Below, piece after piece: positions 36,614-45,670 of a stretch of 64,000 nucleotides of DNA (its first letter is position 1; each line of letters starts with the position of its first letter). The DNA comes from Luteibacter aegosomatissinici. Lineage in GTDB: Bacteria; Pseudomonadota; Gammaproteobacteria; Xanthomonadales; Rhodanobacteraceae. Location: positions 372,001 to 436,000 of the forward strand of contig NZ_CP095742.1 in assembly GCF_023078495.1 (NCBI RefSeq), given 5' to 3'. The translations under genes were made by a program, and so were the position numbers. The notes beneath the pieces were generated by a model. The model worked only from the letters and a program-made list of their open reading frames with translations, was not told the DNA's origin and did not search any database.

Positions 36614-38932
36614 GTGTTCACAACCCGGAAAAACCTCCTCGCCGCAGCCGTGGGCGCGGCGCTCCTCTGTGCCAGCGCCGCGCACGCAGCGGATGTACCT
36701 GCGGCGCCTATCGCCGCTACGACCACCGATGATCTGCCGCGCATCACCGTGACGGCCATCGGGTCGTCGCTGCGGTTCGACGTACCGGCCACGGTCACCG
36801 TCATCGATCGTCAAAAGATGGATCGCCACCTCGTGGCGACTATCCGTGACCTAGTGAAGTACGAGCCGGGTGTTTCCGTGGTGGGCACCGCCGGCCGTTG
36901 GGGCCTGGATAGCTACAACATCCGCGGTCTGGACGGTAACCGCGTCTCGATCCTTACCGACGGCGTGCCGGCGTCCAGTTCGTTCGGCTTCTCGACCACC
37001 GGCATGCGCGCGGGCCGCAGCTTCGTCGATCCGGACACGCTCAAGGCCGTGGAAATCACCCGTGGCCCGGCTTCCGCTTTGAATCCGTCGGATTCGCTCG
37101 GCGGCACGGTGCGCTACACCACGAAAGACCCGGCGGACTACCTGAAGGACGGCAAGGATACCTACGTGTCGGTGCGTGAGCGCTACGACAGTGCCGACCG
37201 TTCGCTCGGCACGTCGCTCACGCTGGCAGGCGGGCGGCCCGATAACGGCCTGGTGATCGTCGCGAACCACGTAGAAGGCCATGACCTCGGCAACAAGGGC
37301 GATGTCGCGACGCAGGACTACACCCGCACCCGCCCCGATCCGCTGACCCAGAACACCACCAGCATCCTGGCCAAGTACGTGCACGTGGCCGCCAGCGGTC
37401 GCGAAGATCGCATCACGGCGGATTTCTATCGCAACAACGTCGATACCAACGTGCTGAGCGCCGTCGGCCAGTCCGGGACGACGAAGCTTCTGACCGACAC
37501 CGCTAACGACCGTGCGACCCGCCAGCGTGTCTCGGTGGGCCAGCGTTTCCCGACGATCGACATGGGGATCGCCGATACGCTCGAATGGGATGCGTACTGG
37601 CAGAAGTCGGAGACCGAATCGCAGACCCGCACGCTCGCCAACGTGCCGTCCCGCGCAGCGACCTACGACCGCCTGTACCTCAGCGACCTGCAGGAGAAGC
37701 TGTTCGGCGGGCACCTGAACCTCGGCAAGACGATCGATTCGGGCAGCGTGCAGCAGCACATCACGTATGGCCTCGAAGCCTCGCGCACCACGCCCACCGG
37801 CCAGCTGGGCGGGCAGGGCACCAACATCGCCACGGGCATCACGTCGAGCAGCTCACCGTACATGCCTGAAAACTATCCGCTGCGATTCTTCCCGCGCAAC
37901 GACACCGACCGTTACGCGGTGTTCGCGCAGGACGATATCTCGCTCGTGGACGGTCGCCTGCACATCACCCCGGGCGTGCGCTGGGACCACTACGCATTCA
38001 AGCCGGACCAGAACGATCCGTACTACCAGAGCTCCTTCGTGCAGGAGGGCCTGGATGACGTGAAGAAGAACCGGTTCTCGCCCAAGCTGGGCGTGACCTG
38101 GGCCATGAATGAGAACATTGAGCTGTTCGGTAACTACAGCCAGGGCTTCCGTCCGCCGCTTTACAACGAACTTGCCGTTGCGTGGGGCACCGCGCGCCTG
38201 TACGGCATCGTGCCCAATGCGAACCTGAAGCCCGAAACCAGCAAGGGTATCGAGATCGGCGTACGCGGTAACGGCGAGCTGGGCTACTTCAGCGCCAGCG
38301 CCTACTACAACCGCTACCGCAACTTCATCTACGGGGGCTACACGCTGCCGCGCAGCGAGTGGCCGCAGTGGGCGATCAACCAGAACCTCCTGATCGTGAT
38401 GCAGGCGGTGAACTTTCCCAAGGCCACCATCAAGGGTGTGGAAGCCTCGGGTGGCCTGATGCTCGGCGCGCTCAACGATGCCCTGGCCGGCTGGCGCGTG
38501 GAAGGTAATCTTGCCGCTTCCAAGGGCGACAAGAAGACCTATGAAGGCGGATGGTCGCCGCTCAACAGCGTCGATCCGCTCACTGCCTCGCTGGGTATCG
38601 CGTACGACGCGAAAACCTGGGGTGCCGAGCTGATTGGCAAGGGCGTGCAGCGCAAATCACGCCTGGACGACACGACGACGTTCCGTGCGCCCGGCTACGC
38701 CACGCTGGATCTCTACGCGCACTGGAAACCGTGGGAGCCGTTGGAGCTGATGGCTGGCGTGACCAATATCGCCGACCGCAAGTACTGGGATTGGGGCTCG
38801 CTGCATGGCGGCGTACTCACCAACGTGGCGACGGGCGGTGGCATCGACGATACCCAGGCACGCAATGCGCAGATTGAGCGGCTGACCATGCCCGGTCGCG
38901 CCCTCGTTGTTTCGGCCCGCTATACCTTCTGA
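36614..38932 (+). CDS. hmuR: TonB-dependent haem/haemoglobin outer-membrane receptor
   Basis: A 772-residue outer-membrane receptor. After a signal peptide (MFTTRKNLLAAAVGAALL, cleaved near AHAADV) come a TonB-box-like start (PRITVTAI), the plug (RDLVKYEPGVSVVG, YNIRGLDGNRVSILTDGVPA) and a 22-strand barrel ending in RALVVSARYTF with terminal Phe. The segment GFRPPLYNELAV near residue 512 and NANLKPETSKGIEIG correspond to the FRAP and NPNL motifs of haem receptors. The start is GTG, eight bases after AAGGA. It is the first gene of the haem uptake operon, behind a Fur box and a structured leader. Confidence 0.92.
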   Translation: MFTTRKNLLAAAVGAALLCASAAHAADVPAAPIAATTTDDLPRITVTAIGSSLRFDVPATVTVIDRQKMDRHLVATIRDLVKYEPGVSVVGTAGRWGLDSYNIRGLDGNRVSILTDGVPASSSFGFSTTGMRAGRSFVDPDTLKAVEITRGPASALNPSDSLGGTVRYTTKDPADYLKDGKDTYVSVRERYDSADRSLGTSLTLAGGRPDNGLVIVANHVEGHDLGNKGDVATQDYTRTRPDPLTQNTTSILAKYVHVAASGREDRITADFYRNNVDTNVLSAVGQSGTTKLLTDTANDRATRQRVSVGQRFPTIDMGIADTLEWDAYWQKSETESQTRTLANVPSRAATYDRLYLSDLQEKLFGGHLNLGKTIDSGSVQQHITYGLEASRTTPTGQLGGQGTNIATGITSSSSPYMPENYPLRFFPRNDTDRYAVFAQDDISLVDGRLHITPGVRWDHYAFKPDQNDPYYQSSFVQEGLDDVKKNRFSPKLGVTWAMNENIELFGNYSQGFRPPLYNELAVAWGTARLYGIVPNANLKPETSKGIEIGVRGNGELGYFSASAYYNRYRNFIYGGYTLPRSEWPQWAINQNLLIVMQAVNFPKATIKGVEASGGLMLGALNDALAGWRVEGNLAASKGDKKTYEGGWSPLNSVDPLTASLGIAYDAKTWGAELIGKGVQRKSRLDDTTTFRAPGYATLDLYAHWKPWEPLELMAGVTNIADRKYWDWGSLHGGVLTNVATGGGIDDTQARNAQIERLTMPGRALVVSARYTF

Positions 38933-38945
38933 AGGAGGCCTTGCC

Positions 38946-40019
38946 ATGCAAGAGATCCAGACGGCCCCCGCGCCGCGAATCGATATTCCGGCGCTGCTCA
39001 ATGGCTACCGCCGCCTGCGTGAAACCGAGCCCGGCCTGCGTGCCCGCGATGCCGCACAGCGCCTGGGCGTCAGCGAAGGCGCGCTGGTCGCGAGCCGCGT
39101 GGGGGATGGCGTGATTCGCCTGGAAGGCGAGTTGCCCGCCCTGATCCGCGAACTGCCAGCGCTTGGGCCGGTCATGGCACTCACGCGCAATGAATACTGC
39201 GTGCATGAGAAGACCGGCCAGTACGATCACATCGATATCGGCGGCACGATGGGTATCGTGCTCGCGGAAGATATCGACCTGCGCCTGTTCCTCCGTCACT
39301 GGCGTTTTGGCTTTGCCGTGAAGGAGGCCTCGCGTGGCCGTGAGCTCGAAAGCCTGCAGTTTTTCGACGGCGATGGAGCGGCGGTGCACAAGGTCTACCT
39401 GACCGAACACACCGATCGCGCCGCGTGGCGTGCGCTGCTGAACCGTTACACGGCAGCGGTACAGTCGCCACTGATCGATATCGTAAGCGTCGATGAGCCG
39501 CTTCCCGAGCGCCTGGCAGACGACGGCGTGGATGTGGACTCGTTGCGCGACCACTGGCGTGCGCTGCGTGATCCCCACGACTTCTTCGCCATGCTGAAGA
39601 AGCACAAGGTGACGCGTACCCAGGCGCTTCGCCTGGTCGGCGATGAGTTCGCTACCCGGGTGGACGACGGCGCGATCCGCACCGTGCTGGAGGGCGCCGC
39701 GGCGACGGGTGCACCGCTCATGGTGTTCGTGGGCTCGCCCGGCGTGGTGCAGATCCACACCGGGCCGGTGGGCAACATCATGATGGCCGGGCCATGGATC
39801 AACGTGATGGACCCGGGGTTCAACCTGCACCTGCGGACGGATGCGATCGTCAGCAGCTGGATCGTGAGGAAGCCAGTGCCCGAGGGCGTGGTTACATCGC
39901 TCGAGCTTTACGCCGCGGACGGAACGCAGATCGTGCAGATCTTCGGTAAGCGCAAACCGGGCGTGCCCGAGCGCGAAGACTGGCGTGCGCTGCTCGCCAC
40001 CGTGGAGGTGGCGGCATGA
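38946..40019 (+). CDS. hmuS: Hemin-degrading factor HmuS/HemS
   Basis: A 357-residue cytoplasmic haem-binding protein of the HemS/ChuS family, built from two repeats. The N-terminal repeat includes ARDAAQRLGVSEGALVASR and EYCVHEKTGQYDHI; the second includes WRALRDPHDFFAMLKKHKV and WINVMDPGFNLHLRTDAI. Homologues bind and oxidatively degrade, or hand over, imported haem. The ATG follows AAGGAGG at seven bases. Its end overlaps the hmuT start (ATGA). Confidence 0.93.
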   Translation: MQEIQTAPAPRIDIPALLNGYRRLRETEPGLRARDAAQRLGVSEGALVASRVGDGVIRLEGELPALIRELPALGPVMALTRNEYCVHEKTGQYDHIDIGGTMGIVLAEDIDLRLFLRHWRFGFAVKEASRGRELESLQFFDGDGAAVHKVYLTEHTDRAAWRALLNRYTAAVQSPLIDIVSVDEPLPERLADDGVDVDSLRDHWRALRDPHDFFAMLKKHKVTRTQALRLVGDEFATRVDDGAIRTVLEGAAATGAPLMVFVGSPGVVQIHTGPVGNIMMAGPWINVMDPGFNLHLRTDAIVSSWIVRKPVPEGVVTSLELYAADGTQIVQIFGKRKPGVPEREDWRALLATVEVAA

Positions 40020-40858
40020 ACGTCCGTCGCACCCTGCTCGCGGCAACGGTCGCGCTGCTCACGCTTCCCGGTGTGGCGATGGCCGCCACACGCATCGTGT
40101 CGCTCGGTGGCGATGTCACGGAGACGATCTACGCGATCCATGCACAGGACCAGCTCGCCGCCGTCGACAGCACCAGTACGTGGCCCGAGGCAGCGCGCAC
40201 GCTCCCGGACGTGGGCTACGTGCGCCAGTTGAGCGCCGAAGGCGTGCTCGCGCTCCGTCCGGACCTGATCCTCGCGACGCACGATGCCGGGCCGCCGACG
40301 GCGATGGAGCAGATCCGCGGTGCGGGTGTGCGCATCGAGACCTTGCCAGCCTCGCGCTCGCCGGAAGATATCGAGGCAAAGATTCGCCAGATCGGCGAAC
40401 TCACGGGCCACCCGAAGGAAGCCGATGCGTTGGCCAACGACGTGGCGGCTCGCTTTGCGGCGCTCGCCAAATCGGTGGCGGCGATGGCAAACCATCCCCG
40501 CGCCGTGTACCTCATGTCGGCGGGGCACGGCAGCCCGATGGCAGCGGGCCACGATACCGCGGCGGATCGCGCGATCACGCTGGCGGGTGGCGTGAATGCC
40601 GCGGCGGAGGTACCGGGTTACAAGGCGGTATCGCCGGAAGCGCTGGTGGCAATGAAGCCCGATGCCATCCTGTTGATGAAAGAGCAGGAGCAGGCCGTCG
40701 GTGGCATCGACGGCGTGCTGCGCATGCCGGGTATCGTCGATACACCAGCGGGCAAGGCGAAGCGTATCTACTTCGTGGAAGGCCAGGCGTTGCTCGGATT
40801 CGGCCCGCGCACGGCCGAGAATGCGGCAGCGCTACAGGCACGCTGGGCGCACCCGTGA
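40016..40858 (+). CDS. hmuT: Haem ABC transporter substrate-binding protein HmuT
   Basis: A 280-residue periplasmic haem-binding protein with signal peptide MNVRRTLLAATVALLTLPGV (cleaved near AMA-A). It has the class III binding-protein fold: RIVSLGGDVTETIYAI, DVGYVRQLSAEGVLALRPDLIL, a central helix and LMSAGHGSPMAAG. It takes haem from the receptor to the HmuUV permease. It overlaps hmuS by four bases and hmuU by four bases, so the locus is translationally coupled. Confidence 0.93.
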   Translation: MNVRRTLLAATVALLTLPGVAMAATRIVSLGGDVTETIYAIHAQDQLAAVDSTSTWPEAARTLPDVGYVRQLSAEGVLALRPDLILATHDAGPPTAMEQIRGAGVRIETLPASRSPEDIEAKIRQIGELTGHPKEADALANDVAARFAALAKSVAAMANHPRAVYLMSAGHGSPMAAGHDTAADRAITLAGGVNAAAEVPGYKAVSPEALVAMKPDAILLMKEQEQAVGGIDGVLRMPGIVDTPAGKAKRIYFVEGQALLGFGPRTAENAAALQARWAHP

Positions 40859-41892
40859 ACAGCGTGGCAGCGTCGTTGCCACGGCGCCGCGCCAGCCGCC
40901 AGGCCCTGCTTGGCGCGCTGGCGTTACTGTTGTTGGCGACGGCGACCTGGAGCCTTACCCGGGGTGCCATGGCCATCTCGCCGGGCGATGTCGCGGGGGC
41001 CTTGCTGCGTTGGCTGACGGGTGCGCCCGCGCGCGGTGATGATCAGATCATCCTCGGCCTGCGCCTGCCACGCCTGTTGCTCGCCACCATGGTGGGCGCG
41101 GCGCTGGCGACCGGCGGCGGCACTATGCAGGGCCTGTTCCGCAACCCGCTCGCGGATCCCGGCCTCATCGGCGTCTCCGCGGGTGCGGCGCTCGGTGCGG
41201 TCGGCGCGATCGTGCTGGGTAGCCAATCGGGCTCCTGGCTTGTCGCCGCCTTTGCCTTCGTTGGCGGTCTTTTGGCGACCACCTTAGTCTTCCTGATCGG
41301 GCGCAGGCGCCCCGGGGTCGCCAATCTCCTTCTGGCGGGCGTGGCGATCAACGCCATCGCCATGGCGGGCGTGGGCTTGCTCACCTATCTCGCCAATGAA
41401 AACCAGCTGCGCGATCTCACCTACTGGTCGCTGGGCAGCCTGGGTGGCGCGAGCTGGTCACGGCTGGGCATCGTCGCACCATGGATCGTGCTGCCCTTGC
41501 TGCTCGTGCCGCGCGCGGCGGTGGCGCTGAATGCGCTCTTGCTTGGCGAAGGCGAAGCCGCGTTACTCGGCTTTCGCCCGGAGCGCCTGCAGCCGTTGCT
41601 CGTGGCCCTGGTCGCGCTGTCGGTCGGTGCGTCGGTCGCGTTCACCGGGGTCATTGGCTTTGTCGGGCTCGTCGTTCCGCACCTGTTGCGGATGACGTGC
41701 GGGCCGGATCATCGTTTTCTTCTTCCGGCGTCCGCGCTGGGTGGCGCGACGCTGCTGGTGGCCGCCGATGCCCTGGCACGTACCATCGTCGCACCCGGTG
41801 AATTGCCCATCGGCGTCCTGACCGCACTGGTCGGTGGCCCTTTCTTCCTATGGCTGCTGTTACGCCGGCGTGCGGGGGAGGCCTTGTCATGA
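40855..41892 (+). CDS. hmuU: Haem ABC transporter permease HmuU
   Basis: A 345-residue FecCD/BtuC-type permease. Its start is the GTG overlapping the hmuT stop (GTGA). About ten hydrophobic segments are visible. Family motifs include LRLPRLLLATMVGAALATGG, QGLFRNPLADPGLIGVSAGAA, the coupling helix region around GFRPERLQPLL, and GFVGLVVPHLLRM. GELPIGVLTALVGGPFFLWLL ends the transmembrane domain. The upstream part of the open frame belongs to no gene. Confidence 0.93.
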   Translation: MNSVAASLPRRRASRQALLGALALLLLATATWSLTRGAMAISPGDVAGALLRWLTGAPARGDDQIILGLRLPRLLLATMVGAALATGGGTMQGLFRNPLADPGLIGVSAGAALGAVGAIVLGSQSGSWLVAAFAFVGGLLATTLVFLIGRRRPGVANLLLAGVAINAIAMAGVGLLTYLANENQLRDLTYWSLGSLGGASWSRLGIVAPWIVLPLLLVPRAAVALNALLLGEGEAALLGFRPERLQPLLVALVALSVGASVAFTGVIGFVGLVVPHLLRMTCGPDHRFLLPASALGGATLLVAADALARTIVAPGELPIGVLTALVGGPFFLWLLLRRRAGEALS

Positions 41893-42659
41893 CCATGGCA
41901 AACAGTGGCGATCTGGTCGCCGAGGGCGTGTGCATCGTCCGCCAGGGGCGAACCATTGTTGGGCACGTGTCGTTGGCTGCATCGCCGGGGCGCCTGCTGG
42001 TGTTGGTAGGCCCCAACGGTGCGGGTAAGAGCACCCTGCTTGGGGCACTGGCCGGCCGCGTGCGACCCGATGCGGGGCAGGTGAGCCTGCATGGCCGGCC
42101 CTTGCCCGAGTGGGACCCCCGCGAGCTGGCCCGGCACCGCGCCATGCTCTCCCAACGCGTGGACCTGGCCTTCGGTTTCACGGCATGGGAAGTGGCCATG
42201 CTCGGCCGGAGTCCCCACGTACAGGACGCCGCGCGTGATGAGCGCATCGCTACCGCCGCCCTGCGCGCGGCCCACGCCTGGGAGCTGCGCGATCGCCGGT
42301 ATACCGCGCTCTCCGGTGGCGAGCAGCAGCGCGTGCAGCTGGCCAGGGTACTGGCGCAGGTGTGGGAAGGTGGACGTTCGGGCGGCTGGCTCCTCCTCGA
42401 CGAGCCCGAGGCCGGGCTGGATATTGCCCATCAGCACTTCATCCTGCGCCGGGCGCGTGCGTGTGCTGCGCTTGGCCTGGGCGTGATCGCCGTGCTGCAC
42501 GACCTGAACCTGGCCGCGCGCTATGCGGATGAGGTGGCGGTACTGGCATCGGGCGCCCTCTTGCGCCATGGCCCACCGCAGGAAGCCCTGGATACCGCTT
42601 TGCTATCCGAGATCTACGGCATACCCCTGGGGCGGGCGTTCGGCATCGACGTCGCCTGA
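41889..42659 (+). CDS. hmuV: Haem ABC transporter ATP-binding protein HmuV
   Basis: A 256-residue ATPase closing the haem operon. It has Walker A GPNGAGKSTLL, the Q-loop (MLSQRVDLAFGFTAWEV), signature LSGGEQQRVQLARVLA, Walker B WLLLDEPEAGLD and H-loop AVLHDLNLAARYAD. It starts at the ATG overlapping the hmuU stop (ATGA). A tenth of the protein before the D-loop (VWEGGRSGGW) is a short insertion typical of HmuV relative to BtuD. Confidence 0.94.
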   Translation: MTMANSGDLVAEGVCIVRQGRTIVGHVSLAASPGRLLVLVGPNGAGKSTLLGALAGRVRPDAGQVSLHGRPLPEWDPRELARHRAMLSQRVDLAFGFTAWEVAMLGRSPHVQDAARDERIATAALRAAHAWELRDRRYTALSGGEQQRVQLARVLAQVWEGGRSGGWLLLDEPEAGLDIAHQHFILRRARACAALGLGVIAVLHDLNLAARYADEVAVLASGALLRHGPPQEALDTALLSEIYGIPLGRAFGIDVA

Positions 42660-42678
42660 AGGCGCCTGCGACGACCTG

Positions 42679-42711
42679 ACGCCCCGCCCGGCGCCCGGCG
42701 GGGCGTAAAAT
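42679..42711. promoter_or_regulatory. Strong hairpin adjoining a -10-like box upstream of hemB
   Basis: ACGCCCCGCC pairs with GGCGGGGCGT (42679-42688 with 42697-42706). It is followed on the plus strand by AAAATA rather than Ts, so it is a poor terminator for hmuV. TAAAAT (42706-42711) resembles a -10 box for hemB; no good -35 was found. Confidence 0.35.
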
Positions 42712-42713
42712 AG

Positions 42714-43733
<1,020 letters not shown>

Positions 43734-43820
43734 ACCCGCTCGCCGGCAGGCAGGTGTTTCGTCCAAACCGCGCGGGCATGCCCATGACATAATCCCGGAC
43801 AGTATTTCGGGAGTCACGGG

Positions 43821-45629
43821 ATGGACGGACATCATTTCCTCGAAACGGCGGTGGTCTTCCTGCTGGCGACGGTCATTGCCGTCCCGCTGACCAAGCGTTT
43901 CCGTCTCGGCGCCGTCCTCGGCTTCCTGCTCGCAGGCGTCATTATCGGCCCTTCGGTGCTGGGCCTGGTCAGCGATACGGCCGGCGTGGCCACCATCTCC
44001 GATTTCGGGGTGGTGCTGATGCTGTTCGTCATCGGCCTCGAACTATCGCCTTCGCGCCTGTGGGTCATGCGCCGCGCCGTGTTTGGCAGCGGCACGCTGC
44101 AGGTGATCGTGTGCGCGCTGGCGCTCGGCGCCATGGGCTATTACCTGTTCGGGCTCACCTGGAAGGCCGCGGTGATCGTCGGCGGCAGCCTTGCGCTTTC
44201 CTCCACGGCGTTTGGCCTGCAGATCCTTGCCGAGCGCAAGGAGGCGGGCATGGCCTATGGCCGCCAGGCGTTCGCCATCCTGCTGTTCCAGGACCTGGCC
44301 GCCATCCCGTTGATCGCCGCCGTGCCGTTGCTGGGCGGCGCGCTCGCGCGCGATACGCACGCCCCCGACATCATGAGCATCATGCGCGTGGTCGGCGCCA
44401 TCATCGGCGTGATCATCGGTGGCCGCGTGGTGCTGCGCCACGTGTTCCGTTTCGTGGCGCGCGCCAAGAGCACGGAGGTCTCGACGGCCACGGCGTTGCT
44501 GGTGGTCATGGGTACGGCCTGGCTCATGGAGCTGGCGGGCATCTCGAGCACGCTGGGTGCCTTCCTTGCGGGCCTGCTGCTGGCGGATTCGGAATACCGG
44601 CATGAGCTTGAATCCAACATCGAGCCGTTCAAGGGCCTCCTGCTCGGCCTGTTCTTTATCAGCGTCGGCATGTCGGTCGACCTGCAGCTGCTGTACGCGA
44701 AGCCCTTGGTGGTGATCGCGCTGGTCGCCGCGCTGTTGGCGGTGAAGGCTATCCTTATCATGCCGCTGGGCAAGCTGGTCGGGGGGCTGAGCAATGCCGA
44801 TTCGGTACGGCTGGCCGCGATATTGGCCAGCGGTGGCGAATTCGCCTTCGTCGTGCTCAACCTGGCGCAGCAGCAACACATCATCACCGAGCCGCAGCGT
44901 GGCCTGATGGTCATGACGATTTCGCTTTCGATGGCCTTGACGCCCTTGCTAGTGCTGCTTGCCGCGCGGCTCGTCCATGAGCGCGCACGCAAGCCGGACC
45001 GCGAATTCGACCAGATCGAAACCGATGCGCCGCGCGTCATCATCGCGGGCTTCGGTCGCATGGGCCAGATCGTCGCCCGTGTGCTGCGCGCGCAGGGCAT
45101 CCAGTTCGTTGCGCTGGAAAGTTCGGTGGAGCAGGTGGAGACATCGCGCCGCTTCGGTGGTACGTCCCTGTTCTTTGGTGATCCCGGCCGCCCGGAGATG
45201 CTGCGCGCCGCGCAGGCGGACAAAGCCGAAGTGTTCGTGCTGGCCACGGATGACCCGGAAGCCAACCTGCGCACGGCACGCCTGGTTCGCCGCCAGTTCC
45301 CGCACCTGAAAATCGTGGCGCGTGCGCGTAATCGCCAGCACGTGTTCCGCCTGATGGATATCGGCGTGGAAGATCCGGTGCGCGAGACGTTCTACTCCAG
45401 CCTGATGATGACTCGCCATGTGCTGGAGGCGCTGGACATGGCGCCGGAGGTGGTCGAAGCGCGCATCGCCCGCTTCCGCAAGCTCGACGAGCAGGTGCTG
45501 CGCTCGCAGTACCTGGTGTACGACGACGATGCCGCGCTGATCCAGAGCTCCAAGGAAGCGCTGAACGACCTGCAGCACCTCTTCGAGGCCGATGCCGCCG
45601 AAGAACGCGAACGCGCCGAAGAAAAATAA
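43821..45629 (+). CDS. Monovalent cation:proton antiporter-2 (Kef-type)
   Basis: A 602-residue CPA2 antiporter. About twelve hydrophobic segments (residues 5-390) contain GVIIGPSVLGLV, FVIGLELSPSRLW, LALSSTAFGLQIL and FQDLAAIPLIA. From about residue 405 a TrkA-N/RCK domain follows: VIIAGFGRMGQIVARVL, FGDPGRPEML and VLATDDPEANL. The C-terminus is acidic and charged (AAEERERAEEK). It resembles KefB/KefC glutathione-gated potassium efflux systems, but gating cannot be shown from sequence, and no KefF/KefG partner is adjacent. The ATG is preceded by GGGAG. A CATAAT -10-like box lies about 30 bases upstream. Confidence 0.9.
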   Translation: MDGHHFLETAVVFLLATVIAVPLTKRFRLGAVLGFLLAGVIIGPSVLGLVSDTAGVATISDFGVVLMLFVIGLELSPSRLWVMRRAVFGSGTLQVIVCALALGAMGYYLFGLTWKAAVIVGGSLALSSTAFGLQILAERKEAGMAYGRQAFAILLFQDLAAIPLIAAVPLLGGALARDTHAPDIMSIMRVVGAIIGVIIGGRVVLRHVFRFVARAKSTEVSTATALLVVMGTAWLMELAGISSTLGAFLAGLLLADSEYRHELESNIEPFKGLLLGLFFISVGMSVDLQLLYAKPLVVIALVAALLAVKAILIMPLGKLVGGLSNADSVRLAAILASGGEFAFVVLNLAQQQHIITEPQRGLMVMTISLSMALTPLLVLLAARLVHERARKPDREFDQIETDAPRVIIAGFGRMGQIVARVLRAQGIQFVALESSVEQVETSRRFGGTSLFFGDPGRPEMLRAAQADKAEVFVLATDDPEANLRTARLVRRQFPHLKIVARARNRQHVFRLMDIGVEDPVRETFYSSLMMTRHVLEALDMAPEVVEARIARFRKLDEQVLRSQYLVYDDDAALIQSSKEALNDLQHLFEADAAEERERAEEK

Positions 45630-45644
45630 CGCAAGGCGCCCTTG

Positions 45645-45667
45645 CAGGGGCGCGCTTGCGCGCGATG
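45645..45667 (+). repeat. REP palindrome, variant GCAG head
   Basis: GCAGGGGCGCGC-TTGC-GCGCGAT is the same palindrome as the GTAG-type REPs, with T to C in the head. It lies between the convergent ends of the antiporter and ankyrin genes. Confidence 0.6.
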
Positions 45668-45670
45668 CTC

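Noticed and set aside
42679-42706. GC-rich hairpin after hmuV as a terminator
   Set aside because: No T-run follows it on the plus strand and on the minus strand there is no gene to end; kept only as a hairpin near a -10-like box.
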